From JAMXLG01 sp963765935 (GTDB taxonomy: Bacteria; Vulcanimicrobiota; Vulcanimicrobiia; Vulcanimicrobiales; Vulcanimicrobiaceae), in contig CAVXXX010000001.1 of the NCBI GenBank assembly GCA_963765935.1, forward strand, positions 806,001-870,000: a stretch of 64,000 nucleotides of DNA, read 5' to 3'. Positions within the stretch are counted from its first letter, which is position 1. Every line of letters begins with the position of its first letter. A model generated the notes under the pieces. That model searched no databases. It worked only from the letters and a program-made list of their open reading frames with translations, and was not told the DNA's origin. The translations under genes were made by a program, and so were the position numbers. Shown piece after piece: positions 19,301 to 26,907 of this stretch.

Positions 19301-19849
19301 GCGGTCGGCCGTACCGGATACATCGACGTTGAGAACGTTCGGAATCTGATCGATGAGCGGAACGACTTGATTGTTCACGACATCCGCGAGCTGAGCTCGC
19401 CCGAGCGAATTTGAACTTACGGCAACGTCGAGAAGCGGGGGCTCCGATTGCCCTTCCTTACTGACTGTCGGTGGGTTCATGTCCGACGGCATATAGACGC
19501 GCGCGGTATCCACGCGCCGTTGCACGTCGATCGCAGCATAGTCGATGTTCGTGCCCATCTTGTAAATGGCAACGACGACGGCCGAACCTTCTTGCGCCGT
19601 CGCGTCGAGCTCGTCGAGGTTCTCTACGCCGCCCATTTGGTCTTCAATGGGCTTGATTACCATACGTTCCATGTCTTGCGGCGAAGCACCGGGATAACCG
19701 GCCCATACAACAACCACAGGGAAGTCCGTGTTGGGTGGCGCCGAGCTACGTCCCAGTTGGAAAAACGAGACAAGCCCGAAAATAATAAGCGCGGAGAACA
19801 CCATAAGGGTGATCACCCAGCGTTGGATGGCAAAGCGTGTCAACCACAC
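16388..19849 (-). CDS. RND-family efflux pump (AcrB/MexF-like HAE1 transporter)
   Basis: A 1153-residue inner-membrane pump, slightly longer than AcrB. It opens with a membrane helix (WVITLMVFSALIIFGLVSFFQLG) and the porter signature VVVVWAGYPGASPQDMERMV. The proton-relay aspartates lie in IIGILVDDSIVVLENI (about residue 410), and the C-terminal half repeats the fold, with LFGLVAKNGILLVDY. Between the halves lies an extra hydrophobic region (about 520-660) with several helices, longer than usual. No membrane-fusion or outer-membrane partner gene is next to it. A perfect palindrome lies 26 bases upstream. The substrate (drug, metal or lipid) cannot be read from the sequence. Confidence 0.93.
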   Translation of the reverse strand: MWLTRFAIQRWVITLMVFSALIIFGLVSFFQLGRSSAPPNTDFPVVVVWAGYPGASPQDMERMVIKPIEDQMGGVENLDELDATAQEGSAVVVAIYKMGTNIDYAAIDVQRRVDTARVYMPSDMNPPTVSKEGQSEPPLLDVAVSSNSLGRAQLADVVNNQVVPLIDQIPNVLNVDVSGTADREFHVEPSQMRLDGTGATLSDVFNAIAQNNINVPGGIMTQPTREATVAVHSYVEQAGDLAAIPLSPPTNTALPVKNLKVGDVADVSDAHIEMRTISAYNGEPRVRIELQPTLDADQIKATQIARAQMKMIEGKFPQLNFHEIDAPADETQQQLQGVGYSLIEGIILTALVMLLFLHAWRNAVVVFLAIPTSIMATFILMKLSGFHIDMMSMMGLSLIIGILVDDSIVVLENITRHRDMGEDAMNAAITGRTEIGGAAIAITLVDVIVFLPIVFMSGIVGAYLREFASVVVIATLFSLLVSFTLTPMLAARWSVVRRSEAAPKWLLVLDNRALNAGVFSLAVAMFVAGQITGWYTLNLFAVFIVAILLCNAFVQRYDGIVKAYREKMLPWALEHGTFVVFVCAVLFANALSLAAGGHQATWVIDAIILAVTGLTYAVAAVVRRRAKAERAHGFWLLGSHKRVAIISLALPVFLGATLWPFGVSTDAFPASQDGEINMILNYPSGTPIAATNKYVTTLEKAILKIDGIESVSSVVGRKQLGHGGVTGGNFASIYASMRKDRVKDTNKAVEKIRKLTYLVPGGELEVAGDNGNGSSIFYALTGPDDEIGPAAEKVAQFLRTVPGSVNVATSAELGSPRLNVDIDRAKCTVLGVNPSDAANIARIAVDGAVATRVRTDTGLVDVRVQFPLADRSTVEQLSNVRVRSSDGTLVPLGRVATFNWTTAPTKIERMDRQRVVNVIGDLLPGYALGQVQGPLSKKLQEPGFLPQGVGLKAEGDSQWAMEAAVNMAIGLTVSFVLVYMLMVVLYGSFLEPLIVMFTVPLAIIGALVFLGILGKTSSVQSLNIISMLGIVMLFGLVAKNGILLVDYSNTLVKRGMRVKDAVLQACSTRFRPIIMTTVAMIFGMLPLSMGYDAGSEWRQAIGTVIIGGLMSSLILTLFLIPMIYNTWMGFFEHRADRKAVERELEGATVPAHA

Positions 19850-20067
19850 GATAGAGACTCCTCGAGACGAGTTCGGATTTGCGCGCCCAGCGCAAATCCA
19901 TCATTCGCACTACGCGGCAAAGCCGCGCCTTGTTTCGCTCGCTCCTGGTTTTTTAGTTCACCCTAGCACCTCGCACCCTAAGGATCGCTTAACGGGCGAT
20001 CAGCGGGATATCAAAGGGCATCACCGGGTATTCTCGACGCCTTCACGAGCGGGCATTAGCGTCGGAG
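19850..20067. other. Divergent intergenic region with palindromes
   Basis: A 218-base gap between the divergently read RND pump and a small membrane protein gene. It contains the 10-base-arm palindrome at 19875-19899 (own entry) and a short hairpin with GCGGC arms at 19914-19924. A T-run lies at about 19953-19958. No gene is seen. The region must hold the promoters for both genes, but I cannot place them confidently. Confidence 0.6.
19875..19899. promoter_or_regulatory. Inverted repeat, possible operator or 5' UTR hairpin of the RND pump gene
   Basis: The perfect arms GGATTTGCGC and GCGCAAATCC are separated by five bases (gccca), ending 26 bases before the RND start at 19849. Such spacing and symmetry suit a dimeric repressor (TetR or MarR type) or an RNA hairpin in the leader. 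No regulator gene is adjacent. Confidence 0.5.
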
Positions 20068-20532
20068 ATGATGCTGACAAAATACCTTGCCAAAGTGCTG
20101 GGGCTCTGGATCGTTCTTGCGCTGCTCGGAATGATCTTTGCCCGCCACACATCTGTCACGACGATGAACGCTCTTTTTACCAATCCGCCCCTCATGTGGG
20201 TAACCGGCGTCTTTACAATGTTGGTTGGTCTCATCGTCGTCGTCTTACATAACCGCTGGTCCGGCGGTGCACTTCCGGTCATCGTGACGCTCTATGGATG
20301 GATCGCCCTCGTCAAAGGCGTCTCGCTCGTTTGGCTGCGGCCAGAGGTGCAGAGTGCGGCCTGGCGATCGCTTCAGTTCGACCGCTTTTTCATCGTTTAC
20401 GTCGTCGTGGCGCTGGCGATCGGTGGATACCTGATCTACGGCGGATTTACTGCACCTCGGCACCGACCTGCGCACGGTGAAGGCGAACGGAAGGTGCGGC
20501 CGGACACCTGGCCTACGGTTCCAAGGCACTAG
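20068..20532 (+). CDS. Small integral membrane protein, unknown function
   Basis: A 154-residue protein with about four membrane helices (roughly 5-25, 42-62, 68-90, 105-130) and a hydrophilic, basic, proline-rich tail (APRHRPAHGEGERK). Motifs such as LVKGVSLVWLRP between helices 3 and 4 are seen, but I do not recognise a family. It is transcribed away from the RND pump and converges with the hypothetical gene at 20529, overlapping its stop by 4 bases. The hydrophobic pattern and clean codon use support a real gene. Confidence 0.7.
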   Translation: MMLTKYLAKVLGLWIVLALLGMIFARHTSVTTMNALFTNPPLMWVTGVFTMLVGLIVVVLHNRWSGGALPVIVTLYGWIALVKGVSLVWLRPEVQSAAWRSLQFDRFFIVYVVVALAIGGYLIYGGFTAPRHRPAHGEGERKVRPDTWPTVPRH

Positions 20533-20855
20533 CGGCGCACCGACGGAGGCGGCCATCGCAAAATCGGCTCGCCGTCCCAGCGAAACCACTCCGCCCAGTT
20601 TGTACGCCTTCCCACGAGGTGCAAGAGAATTGCGATTGTAGCGCCGTCTGAATCCTCAGCGACGGCGTCGACCACTTCGACGTCTGCATCTTCGGTAGTT
20701 TCCTCAAACCAAAAATGCCCGCCCCGCATCCCTGGGTCCCACTCTTCTCTATTGACTGTGAGGCCGTCGACGAACTCGGACAGGACGGCATCTTCGCAGT
20801 ATAACTGCGCGATCTGCCGGAGCATCGGCGCATACCGCAACGCGAGATCGTCCAC
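20529..20855 (-). CDS. Acidic hypothetical protein
   Basis: An acidic, tryptophan-containing protein of about 108 residues (WFEETTEDADVEVVDAV, WAEWFRWDG) with no signal peptide or membrane segment. Two in-frame GTG codons, at 20861 and 20855, could start it. AGAGAGG lies about 6 bases before the second, so I chose 20855. A different frame over the same DNA is Cys/Ser/Arg-rich and looks like a shadow. I cannot assign a family; it resembles small DUF proteins found beside toxin or immunity genes, but nothing here proves that. Confidence 0.55.
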   Translation of the reverse strand: MDDLALRYAPMLRQIAQLYCEDAVLSEFVDGLTVNREEWDPGMRGGHFWFEETTEDADVEVVDAVAEDSDGATIAILLHLVGRRTNWAEWFRWDGEPILRWPPPSVRR

Positions 20856-20952
20856 ACACACCTCTCTTCTTGCGCTTTAGGAACTTCGTCACGTACCTTT
20901 CTTCTCGCCCGTTCACTAACAAGCTCGCTAACGAGAACGCTGAGGGACGGTC

Positions 20953-21669
20953 ATGAAAAAACCGTTGTTTCTGATATTGGTTCTGCTTCTGGCCGCAGCC
21001 GGTTTAGCCCATGCGCAGGGCATGAAGATCGGGTCGTATCCCGCCATGGCGCCGCTCCAACGCTATTTAATCGCCAGCCGCGCTGATGAGATCGCGTTAG
21101 CGCGCACCGCAGCTCCGCCGTCGATCTCCGCGCACGCCGAAATACTTGTGCTCGCCAATCGCGGTTACGAAACTGCGATCAAAGGTTCAAACGGCTTTGT
21201 ATGCTTCGTCGAACGCTCGTGGACAGCGGGGTTCAACGACCCCGAGTTTTGGAATCCGAAGCTGCGCGCGCCAAACTGCTTCAACGCCCCTGCCGCGCGT
21301 AGCGTGTTGCCGCAATACCTCAAACGCACGCAATGGGTCATCGAGGGCGATACGAGACAGCAAGTTATAGCAAAAAGCCGCGCCGCATTCGTAAATCACT
21401 CGTTCACGGTACCGGAAGCGGGCTCGCTGTCATTTATGTTATCGAAAAATGGATACCTCAGCGATGCTGTGGAAGGCCCGTGGCTTCCGCACGTCATGTT
21501 CTTCGTCCCGTCCGGCCAAGCCGCAACTTGGGGCGCGAACGTCGAAGGCTCGCCCGTACTCGGACAAGACGGCAGCAACATCGAACCGACCATCCTCCTC
21601 ATTCCAGTCCGACGCTGGTCCGATGGCTCTCCAGCGCCTTCTCCCGACATGCAACACACGCATACGTAG
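20953..21669 (+). CDS. Secreted hypothetical protein
   Basis: A 238-residue protein with a clear signal peptide (KKPLFLILVLLLAAAGLAHAQ, cleavage after AHA). The mature part begins near GMKIGSYPAMAPLQRYL and includes two cysteines (C84 and C109 region) that could form a disulfide in FVCFVERSW..APNCFNAP. The C terminus is proline- and histidine-rich (SPAPSPDMQHTHT). GAGGGACGG lies just before the ATG. Secretion is supported; the function is not recognised. Confidence 0.72.
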   Translation: MKKPLFLILVLLLAAAGLAHAQGMKIGSYPAMAPLQRYLIASRADEIALARTAAPPSISAHAEILVLANRGYETAIKGSNGFVCFVERSWTAGFNDPEFWNPKLRAPNCFNAPAARSVLPQYLKRTQWVIEGDTRQQVIAKSRAAFVNHSFTVPEAGSLSFMLSKNGYLSDAVEGPWLPHVMFFVPSGQAATWGANVEGSPVLGQDGSNIEPTILLIPVRRWSDGSPAPSPDMQHTHT

Positions 21670-21683
21670 ATTGCGCATTCATT

Positions 21684-22199
21684 TCAGAAGTACGTCGCAT
21701 CAAACGCGTCGGAGTAACGCACCGTTCCCGAGGGCACTTCAACACCAAACGACACGGCCTGAAAGAACTCGGCCGGAACACCGGACAGCTCGAGGCTCGC
21801 ATGCGTTTTGAAACCAAAGCGTCCATAATACTTCGGGTCGCCGAGAACGACGCAACCGGCAGCGCCGCTGCGCTCTAATTCAGCAAGCGCGCCTCTCATC
21901 AACGTTGAACCAATGCCGCGCCGCTGGTAGTGCGGCAACACAGAGATCGGTCCAAGACCGTACCAGCCGGCTATACCGGTCGAGATCGAAACCGGCGAAA
22001 TCGCGACATGACCGACGATTGCATCGCGTTCTATCGCTACGAACGAGATCGTTAATTGATTGCTGCGACGCAGCGCGCTGACTATGAACTGCTCGGTGTG
22101 GCTGGAGTAGCGCACCTCGCGAAACGCGGCTTCTGTAACGCGGCCGATAGCATTGGCGTCGCCGTCCTGCTCCTTGCGAATTGTTATGCCGGCGTCCAC
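21684..22199 (-). CDS. GNAT-family N-acetyltransferase (YhbS-like)
   Basis: A 171-residue acetyltransferase. The GNAT core is visible: ITIRKEQDGDANAIGRVTEAAF at the start, IVGHVAISPVSI (beta4), the acetyl-CoA loop QRRGIGSTLMRGAL (motif A) and CVVLGDPKYYGRFGFKTH. The GDPKYYGRFGF signature is typical of the YhbS/predicted N-acetyltransferase COG3153 group. The substrate is unknown. It converges on the secreted protein gene at 20953-21669, 14 bases apart. Confidence 0.88.
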   Translation of the reverse strand: MDAGITIRKEQDGDANAIGRVTEAAFREVRYSSHTEQFIVSALRRSNQLTISFVAIERDAIVGHVAISPVSISTGIAGWYGLGPISVLPHYQRRGIGSTLMRGALAELERSGAAGCVVLGDPKYYGRFGFKTHASLELSGVPAEFFQAVSFGVEVPSGTVRYSDAFDATYF

Positions 22200-22235
22200 G
22201 CTGCATAATTCAACGGTTGAAACACGCGCCCTCGA

Positions 22236-22268
22236 ATAGAAAGAGTCCGAGGCAAATGCTTCGGACTC
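22236..22268 (-). terminator. Rho-independent terminator of tRNA-Leu
   Basis: On the minus strand a hairpin with GAGTCCGA and TCGGACTC arms, extended inward by GC pairs, is followed by TTTCTATT. It starts about 12 bases after the tRNA 3' end at 22280, as expected for a monocistronic tRNA. Confidence 0.75.
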
Positions 22269-22279
22269 AATCGCGAATC

Positions 22280-22363
22280 TGCGCGGGCCGGGACTCGAAC
22301 CCGGACAGGATTTCTCCCGCTAGCACCTCAAGCTAGTGCGTCTACCAATTCCGCCACCTGCGC
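22280..22363 (-). tRNA. tRNA-Leu (anticodon GAG)
   Basis: An 84-base class II tRNA. The acceptor arm GCGCAGG pairs with CCCGCGC (one A-C mismatch), then comes a D arm with AATTGGTAGACGC and an anticodon stem CTAGC/GCTAG enclosing TTGAGGT, which gives anticodon GAG. A long variable arm (CGGGAGAAATCCTG) and a T arm CCGGG-TTCGAGT-CCCGG follow. The discriminator is A and CCA is not encoded. It decodes CUC/CUU. No integrase or element border is seen beside it. Confidence 0.95.
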
Positions 22364-22426
22364 ACAGGGCACTAAAACTACGTTGGACCGCGGGCAAAGC
22401 CCTCGGGCAACTGCGCTAGGATACGG

Positions 22427-23371
22427 CTATTTCATGTTCGGGTCAAGTGCATCTCGCAGACCGTCGCCGATATAGTTGATCGCGAGGACCGTCACGAGGA
22501 TGCAGAGGCCGGGGAAGACCGCAGCCCACCAGGCGATCTGGAGATTTGCTTGGGCGTTCGCGAGCATGTTGCCCCACGAAGCCGTCGGCGGCTGGATCCC
22601 GAAGCCGAGGAACGAGAGGGTCGATTCCAAGACGATGACGTTTGCGACATCGAGCGTCGCTTGCACGACAATCGGCGCCACCGCGTTCGGAAGCAAGTGG
22701 CGGAAGATGATCCGGGCGTCGTTGTTGCCGACGGCGCGCGCAGCTTCCGCAAACTCACGCTCGCGCAGCGTAAGGAACGACGCGCGAACCAAACGTGCGA
22801 CCGACGGCCACGAAAGCGCGCCGATGATCAAGACGATCACGCCGAAACTCAGCGCCGCTTTCGAAGAACTCGCCGCAACAATCGCCGTCAACACCAGCAA
22901 CAGCGGCAGGAGGGGAATCGACAAGAAGACGTCCGTGATGCGCATCAGGATCCAATCGACCCAGCCGCCGTAATAGCCGGCGACTGCACCGAGAATCGTT
23001 CCGATGATGCACTCGATGATGACGGTGAAGATACCGACTTCGAGCGAAATGCGCGCGCCGAAAAACAGTCGCGAAAGCAAGTCGCGACCGACTTCATCCG
23101 TTCCCAGGAAATGACCGCCGCATTGCGCCACGTCTTGGAAGCACGGCGGCAAGGGATTACCCTGCCAGTGAACGTTGTCGATAAAGTTCGGGTCGAACGG
23201 CGAGAGCTGCTTTGCGAAGATCGCAATGAGCAACATCAGCACGAGCACGACGAATCCCGCAACGGCGAGTCTGTGGCGGCGCAGCCGAATCCAGAACGTG
23301 ACCTTGGTATAGACGATGTCTTCGTCGTCGAAGACGGTAGGAGTAACGGGTGTTCGAACGGTGCTCGCCAT
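22427..23371 (-). CDS. Peptide/nickel-type ABC permease (DppC/OppC family)
   Basis: A 314-residue inner-membrane subunit. The N-terminal helix (LAVAGFVVLVLMLLIAIF) is followed by FLGTDEVGRDLLSRLFFGARISL, the DppC hallmark, and the ATPase-contact EAA loop EFAEAARAVGNNDARIIFRHLLPN near residue 220. The insert with CFQDVAQCGG could carry a disulfide. It lies 10 bases after the DppB-like gene and forms the heterodimeric pore with it. Neither ATPases nor a binding protein are in the window, so the transporter is encoded in pieces. The substrate is probably oligopeptide or dipeptide. Confidence 0.93.
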   Translation of the reverse strand: MASTVRTPVTPTVFDDEDIVYTKVTFWIRLRRHRLAVAGFVVLVLMLLIAIFAKQLSPFDPNFIDNVHWQGNPLPPCFQDVAQCGGHFLGTDEVGRDLLSRLFFGARISLEVGIFTVIIECIIGTILGAVAGYYGGWVDWILMRITDVFLSIPLLPLLLVLTAIVAASSSKAALSFGVIVLIIGALSWPSVARLVRASFLTLREREFAEAARAVGNNDARIIFRHLLPNAVAPIVVQATLDVANVIVLESTLSFLGFGIQPPTASWGNMLANAQANLQIAWWAAVFPGLCILVTVLAINYIGDGLRDALDPNMK

Positions 23372-23381
23372 GCGCGTCCTC

Positions 23382-24347
23382 CTAGTCGTACTTCACGCGC
23401 GGATCGAGCCACGCGTAGAGCACGTCGGCGAGCAGATTCGAAAAGACGACGAGGAACGCGAGAATCAGGAGATAGCCCATCATGAGCGCGATATCGCTCT
23501 GCTGCAGCGCGTTATAGAACATGCGTCCGGCGCCCGGCCATGCGAAGATGGTTTCCGTGACGATCGCGCCGCCCAATACACCGGGCAGCGACAGCGCGAG
23601 AATGGTGACGACGGGAATCAGCGCGTTTTTCAAACCGTGTTTGAAAAGAATGGTGCGTCCATCGAGCCCCTTCGCCGCGGCGGTACGCATGTAATCGGTC
23701 TTCATCACTTCGAGCAGCGACGAGCGCATGAAGCGGCTGTACAGCGCCAGCGACAAGAGCGAGAGTACGACGACCGGAAGCACGAGATGTGCAACGCGAT
23801 CTCCGAAATCGAACGTGTCGCTTCCGTTGCTGATGCCTGCCGATGGCAGCTGAATCATGTATCCGCCGGGCAACGGAATGCCGTGCACCGCGAACGCGAG
23901 CTGCAACATCAGCGCGAACCAAAAGACGGGCATCGATTGTCCGAAGAACGCGAACGTCGTAATGAAGTAGTCTGCGAACGAGTACGGACGGACCGCCGAA
24001 AAAATTCCAGCCGAAATCCCGATGAGCACCGAGAAGATAAATGACGTAACCATCAACTCGAGCGTTGCGGGAAGCCGTTCGAGAATGGCCTCGAGCACCG
24101 GCTGCGAGTTACTCGTCGAGTAGCCGAAGTCGCCGTGCAACACGGTAAGGAGCCAGTGCCAATAACGGATCGGCAGCGGCTGGTCGAGGCCAAGATTGTG
24201 TTTGAGCCGTTCGATGTCGGCGGGAGTAATGTGCGGGTTCTGAAGGTACGGTGCCAACGGCCCACCAGGCGCGTTGTTCAAAATAACGTACAGGATGATT
24301 GAGATGAGGATTAAGAGCGGAATAGCCTGTAGCGTCCGCCGTACCAC
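23382..24347 (-). CDS. Peptide/nickel-type ABC permease (DppB/OppB family)
   Basis: A 321-residue permease: a first helix RTLQAIPLLILISIILYVILN, the periplasmic GGPLAPY...LKHNLGLDQPLPIRYWHWL segment, then HGDFGYSTSNSQPV, and the EAA-type loop DYMRTAAAKGLDGRTILFKHGLKNALIP. All are standard for DppB. It begins the permease pair and follows the BKACE gene by about 100 bases on the same strand, so a joint transcript with the Kam/BKACE genes is plausible. That would link peptide uptake to amino-acid fermentation. Confidence 0.93.
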   Translation of the reverse strand: MVRRTLQAIPLLILISIILYVILNNAPGGPLAPYLQNPHITPADIERLKHNLGLDQPLPIRYWHWLLTVLHGDFGYSTSNSQPVLEAILERLPATLELMVTSFIFSVLIGISAGIFSAVRPYSFADYFITTFAFFGQSMPVFWFALMLQLAFAVHGIPLPGGYMIQLPSAGISNGSDTFDFGDRVAHLVLPVVVLSLLSLALYSRFMRSSLLEVMKTDYMRTAAAKGLDGRTILFKHGLKNALIPVVTILALSLPGVLGGAIVTETIFAWPGAGRMFYNALQQSDIALMMGYLLILAFLVVFSNLLADVLYAWLDPRVKYD

Positions 24348-24448
24348 GTAACTGAAGATAGAAGGAACCCTCCACGCTCGAGGACCTCACGGCCCAAAAC
24401 GAACGGCGCCTAATTATCAAGCGGAGCCGTCGAGCCCTGCAGAAGGTG

Positions 24449-25279
24449 CTAGGCGGCTGCCAACTTCTTTAAGCCGAGAATCTCCCGGGCTTCATCTGGA
24501 GTAGCGACGGGACGTCCGGCTTCTTGTGCGATTCGGACCACGCGTGCGACGAGCTCTTCATTCCGCGCGAGCCGCCCCTTGCTGTAATAGAGATTGTCTT
24601 CAAGCCCCACGCGGACGTGGCCGCCCATTGCAATCGCGGCCATTGCCATAGGTAACTGTTGGCGACCGATGCCCGCAACCGACCACGTGCAGTCCTCCGG
24701 CAGATCTTCGACCAACTCGCACAAGTTCCGAACGCTCGCTTCCATGCCGCCCGGCACGCCGAGCACGAAGTCGACGTGTTGGGGGAATTTCAGCAACCCT
24801 TCCTTCGCGAGACGGCGAGCGTTCGCAAGATGGCCTTTATCGAAAATCTCGAGTTCGGGACGGACCCCGTACTGATGCATCTTCGCGAGAATGCCACGCA
24901 TGATCGGAAAACTATTTTCGAAAATGTCGTCGCCGAAATTCACGCTTCCGCACGTCAGCGTCGCCATCTCCGGACGCAACTGCAATACCGACGCGCGTTC
25001 TTCAGGCGTCATACCGATCGCACCGCCCGTCGAGAACTGGACGATGAGATCCGAAGCTCCACGAACCGCGTCGTACGCCTGACGGAACCGTTCCACATCG
25101 TGCGTGTTCGCGCCGTCATCCGTACGGCAATGGACGTGAACGATCGAACCACCCGCTTCGCGCACCGCTTTCGCGGTCTCGGCAAGCTTCGCCGGCGTAT
25201 ACGGTAAATGCGGGGTCTGATCGGGCGTCACTTCCGCTCCTACCGGGGCGCACGTAATAATCAGCGGTTCCATACCCAT
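24449..25279 (-). CDS. Beta-keto acid cleavage enzyme (BKACE/DUF849, Kce-like)
   Basis: A 276-residue TIM-barrel enzyme. The zinc ligands are in IVHVHCR (His48, His50); the family blocks FSTGGAIGMTPEER and GSVNFGDDIFENS are also present. C-terminal GHVRVGLEDNLYYSKGRLARNEELV is diagnostic. BKACEs condense a beta-keto acid with acetyl-CoA to give acetoacetate and a new CoA ester. The founding member, Kce, splits 3-keto-5-aminohexanoate in lysine fermentation. Its position beside KamC/KamB-like genes supports a lysine-type substrate, but the family is broad and the substrate remains inferred. Confidence 0.92.
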   Translation of the reverse strand: MGMEPLIITCAPVGAEVTPDQTPHLPYTPAKLAETAKAVREAGGSIVHVHCRTDDGANTHDVERFRQAYDAVRGASDLIVQFSTGGAIGMTPEERASVLQLRPEMATLTCGSVNFGDDIFENSFPIMRGILAKMHQYGVRPELEIFDKGHLANARRLAKEGLLKFPQHVDFVLGVPGGMEASVRNLCELVEDLPEDCTWSVAGIGRQQLPMAMAAIAMGGHVRVGLEDNLYYSKGRLARNEELVARVVRIAQEAGRPVATPDEAREILGLKKLAAA

Positions 25280-25308
25280 AGGCTTACGTACCGCGTTAGC
25301 TCGTGCCT

Positions 25309-26907
25309 TTACTCCATGGCGTCGTACGCATCGGAAACCACGCGTTCGTCGAGCCCGAGCAGCGCGGCAAGCGCAATAGCGTCCGAACGGGTCGCGGTTT
25401 CGTCAGTGACTTCTTCGATCGTGTAATCCATCGAGGCGGCTAACGTTTCAAGTGCCTGATGCAGATCGGATGCCGCCGGGCGTTCGGGAATCCCGCGCAA
25501 GCCGCGGACCGCAAAGTGGCGGACATCCGCCGAGCCGGCGACCCCCGCGAGATGTGTCGCCGAGATTGCGCGCGCGCCGATCGACTGCAGACGCTTGAGA
25601 ACGGCGACGAGCAACGCCTTACCTTCGCGTGGCGTCGTCGTTCGCGCGAATTCATCGAGCAACACGAAGAGCGGACGCCGTTCGCGTTCGAGCACGTCAC
25701 GCAACCGCACGACTTCGCGGGCAAATGACGAAAGCAAACCGCCTCGTTCGTCGTCGGCTCCAACACCGAGCCACGTAATTTCGGAGAACAGCGCGACGGT
25801 TGCATCGGACGCCGGTACCGGAAGACCGAATGCGGCGCAGACGGCAATGAACCCGCACGTTCGCAAACACACGCTCTTTCCGCCCATGTTCGGACCGGTA
25901 AGTACCGCGACGTCGTCGATTGCAATCGAGATTTTCGTAAACCGGCGGCCCTCTTTTTCCAACTCCAGCGCAAGCGGGATAAAACATCCCTCGCTAAATC
26001 GCAACATCGCCTCGGGAACGATACGTGCAACGCTGCACTCGTTGGTCTGCGCAAAGCGCGCGGCAGCTACGAGCACGTCGGCTTCGCCGAACGCCTCCGA
26101 TGCGGCGTCCAGCGCAGCGGCTTCCGAGCGAACTGCGTCCGTCAACGCGCGGCGCGCCGATTCTTCCGCAGTTGCCGCCGCCGTTGCAAGCGCGTCGCGA
26201 CGTTCGAGCGCCGCGAGCGTCGCCTCCGTTTCTTCAATTTCACAAAGCAGATACGTCGGCGCTTCACGAACGACGCGCACGCCAGATGGTAACGCACCGT
26301 TGAGATCGCTGCGCATAACGATGAATTCGTTCCCCTCCACGTCACGGCCAAGTTGCCGCGCGATCTCAGCGGTTGCGCGCCCTCGCACTGCGTCATATTC
26401 CGCTTGCGATTGCGCGAGCGCTGCGCGAGCGTGGCCGAGTGACGGATCGAAGCCGTCGGCGAGATAGAATCCGAATTTACCCGCGCGACCGAGTTCGAGA
26501 CGGCGCGCGCAATCGGCCACCGCGTCCGTACCTACGCGCGGCAACGCATCGACGCCGCCGGCAAGCGCGTCAAACCGAGTGCATGCATCAAAGAATCGTT
26601 GCAACTCCAAGAAATTTGCATCGCTTAATACGTCCCCCATCGAGGCTCGTGCAATCGAACCGGCAGCATCCGGAACGTTGCGAAAGATTTCGCGCATCGC
26701 GTCGAGCGTTTCGGCGCTCACCGACGATGCGATAGCGGCGATGCGCCGCGCTCGCCCTTCCGCTTGTCCCTCTTCACCGGGCAGGAAAGGAGCGCAGCGT
26801 TCGAAGACGCGATCACCGTATGCGCTCGCCGGCGCGAGCGCTTCGCGCAGCCAGCGAAAGTCAAGCGCGCGTGCCGATACATCGTCGAGCAACTCGCCGG
26901 CTCTCAC
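25309..26907 (-). CDS. kamC: MutS-like ATPase, probable aminomutase reactivase subunit (KamC-like)
   Basis: A 532-residue protein with a coiled helical lever region and a C-terminal MutS domain V ATPase: Walker A GPNMGGKS (338-345), Walker B LFVLLDEFARTT, and ISATHLAGVAG as the switch His. It lacks the mismatch-recognition and connector domains of MutS and is too short for MutS1. It lies next to a BKACE, and its GTG start overlaps the TGA of the P-loop gene upstream (GTGA). This arrangement matches the MutS-like KamC gene of lysine fermentation clusters, thought to re-activate lysine 5,6-aminomutase. The MutS-family call is firm; KamC is inferred from context. Confidence 0.7.
   Translation of the reverse strand: MRAGELLDDVSARALDFRWLREALAPASAYGDRVFERCAPFLPGEEGQAEGRARRIAAIASSVSAETLDAMREIFRNVPDAAGSIARASMGDVLSDANFLELQRFFDACTRFDALAGGVDALPRVGTDAVADCARRLELGRAGKFGFYLADGFDPSLGHARAALAQSQAEYDAVRGRATAEIARQLGRDVEGNEFIVMRSDLNGALPSGVRVVREAPTYLLCEIEETEATLAALERRDALATAAATAEESARRALTDAVRSEAAALDAASEAFGEADVLVAAARFAQTNECSVARIVPEAMLRFSEGCFIPLALELEKEGRRFTKISIAIDDVAVLTGPNMGGKSVCLRTCGFIAVCAAFGLPVPASDATVALFSEITWLGVGADDERGGLLSSFAREVVRLRDVLERERRPLFVLLDEFARTTTPREGKALLVAVLKRLQSIGARAISATHLAGVAGSADVRHFAVRGLRGIPERPAASDLHQALETLAASMDYTIEEVTDETATRSDAIALAALLGLDERVVSDAYDAME

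Noticed and set aside
19849..20067. Degenerate MFP gene for the RND pump
   Set aside because: The gap is only 218 bases, with stop codons in all frames and no MFP-like residues.
22200..22426. Integration site at tRNA-Leu
   Set aside because: No duplicated tRNA end, integrase or element genes lie on either side; the neighbours are ordinary chromosomal genes.
25309..26907. Ordinary mismatch repair MutS
   Set aside because: It lacks the mismatch-binding domains, and its neighbours are BKACE and a P-loop gene, as in lysine fermentation clusters.
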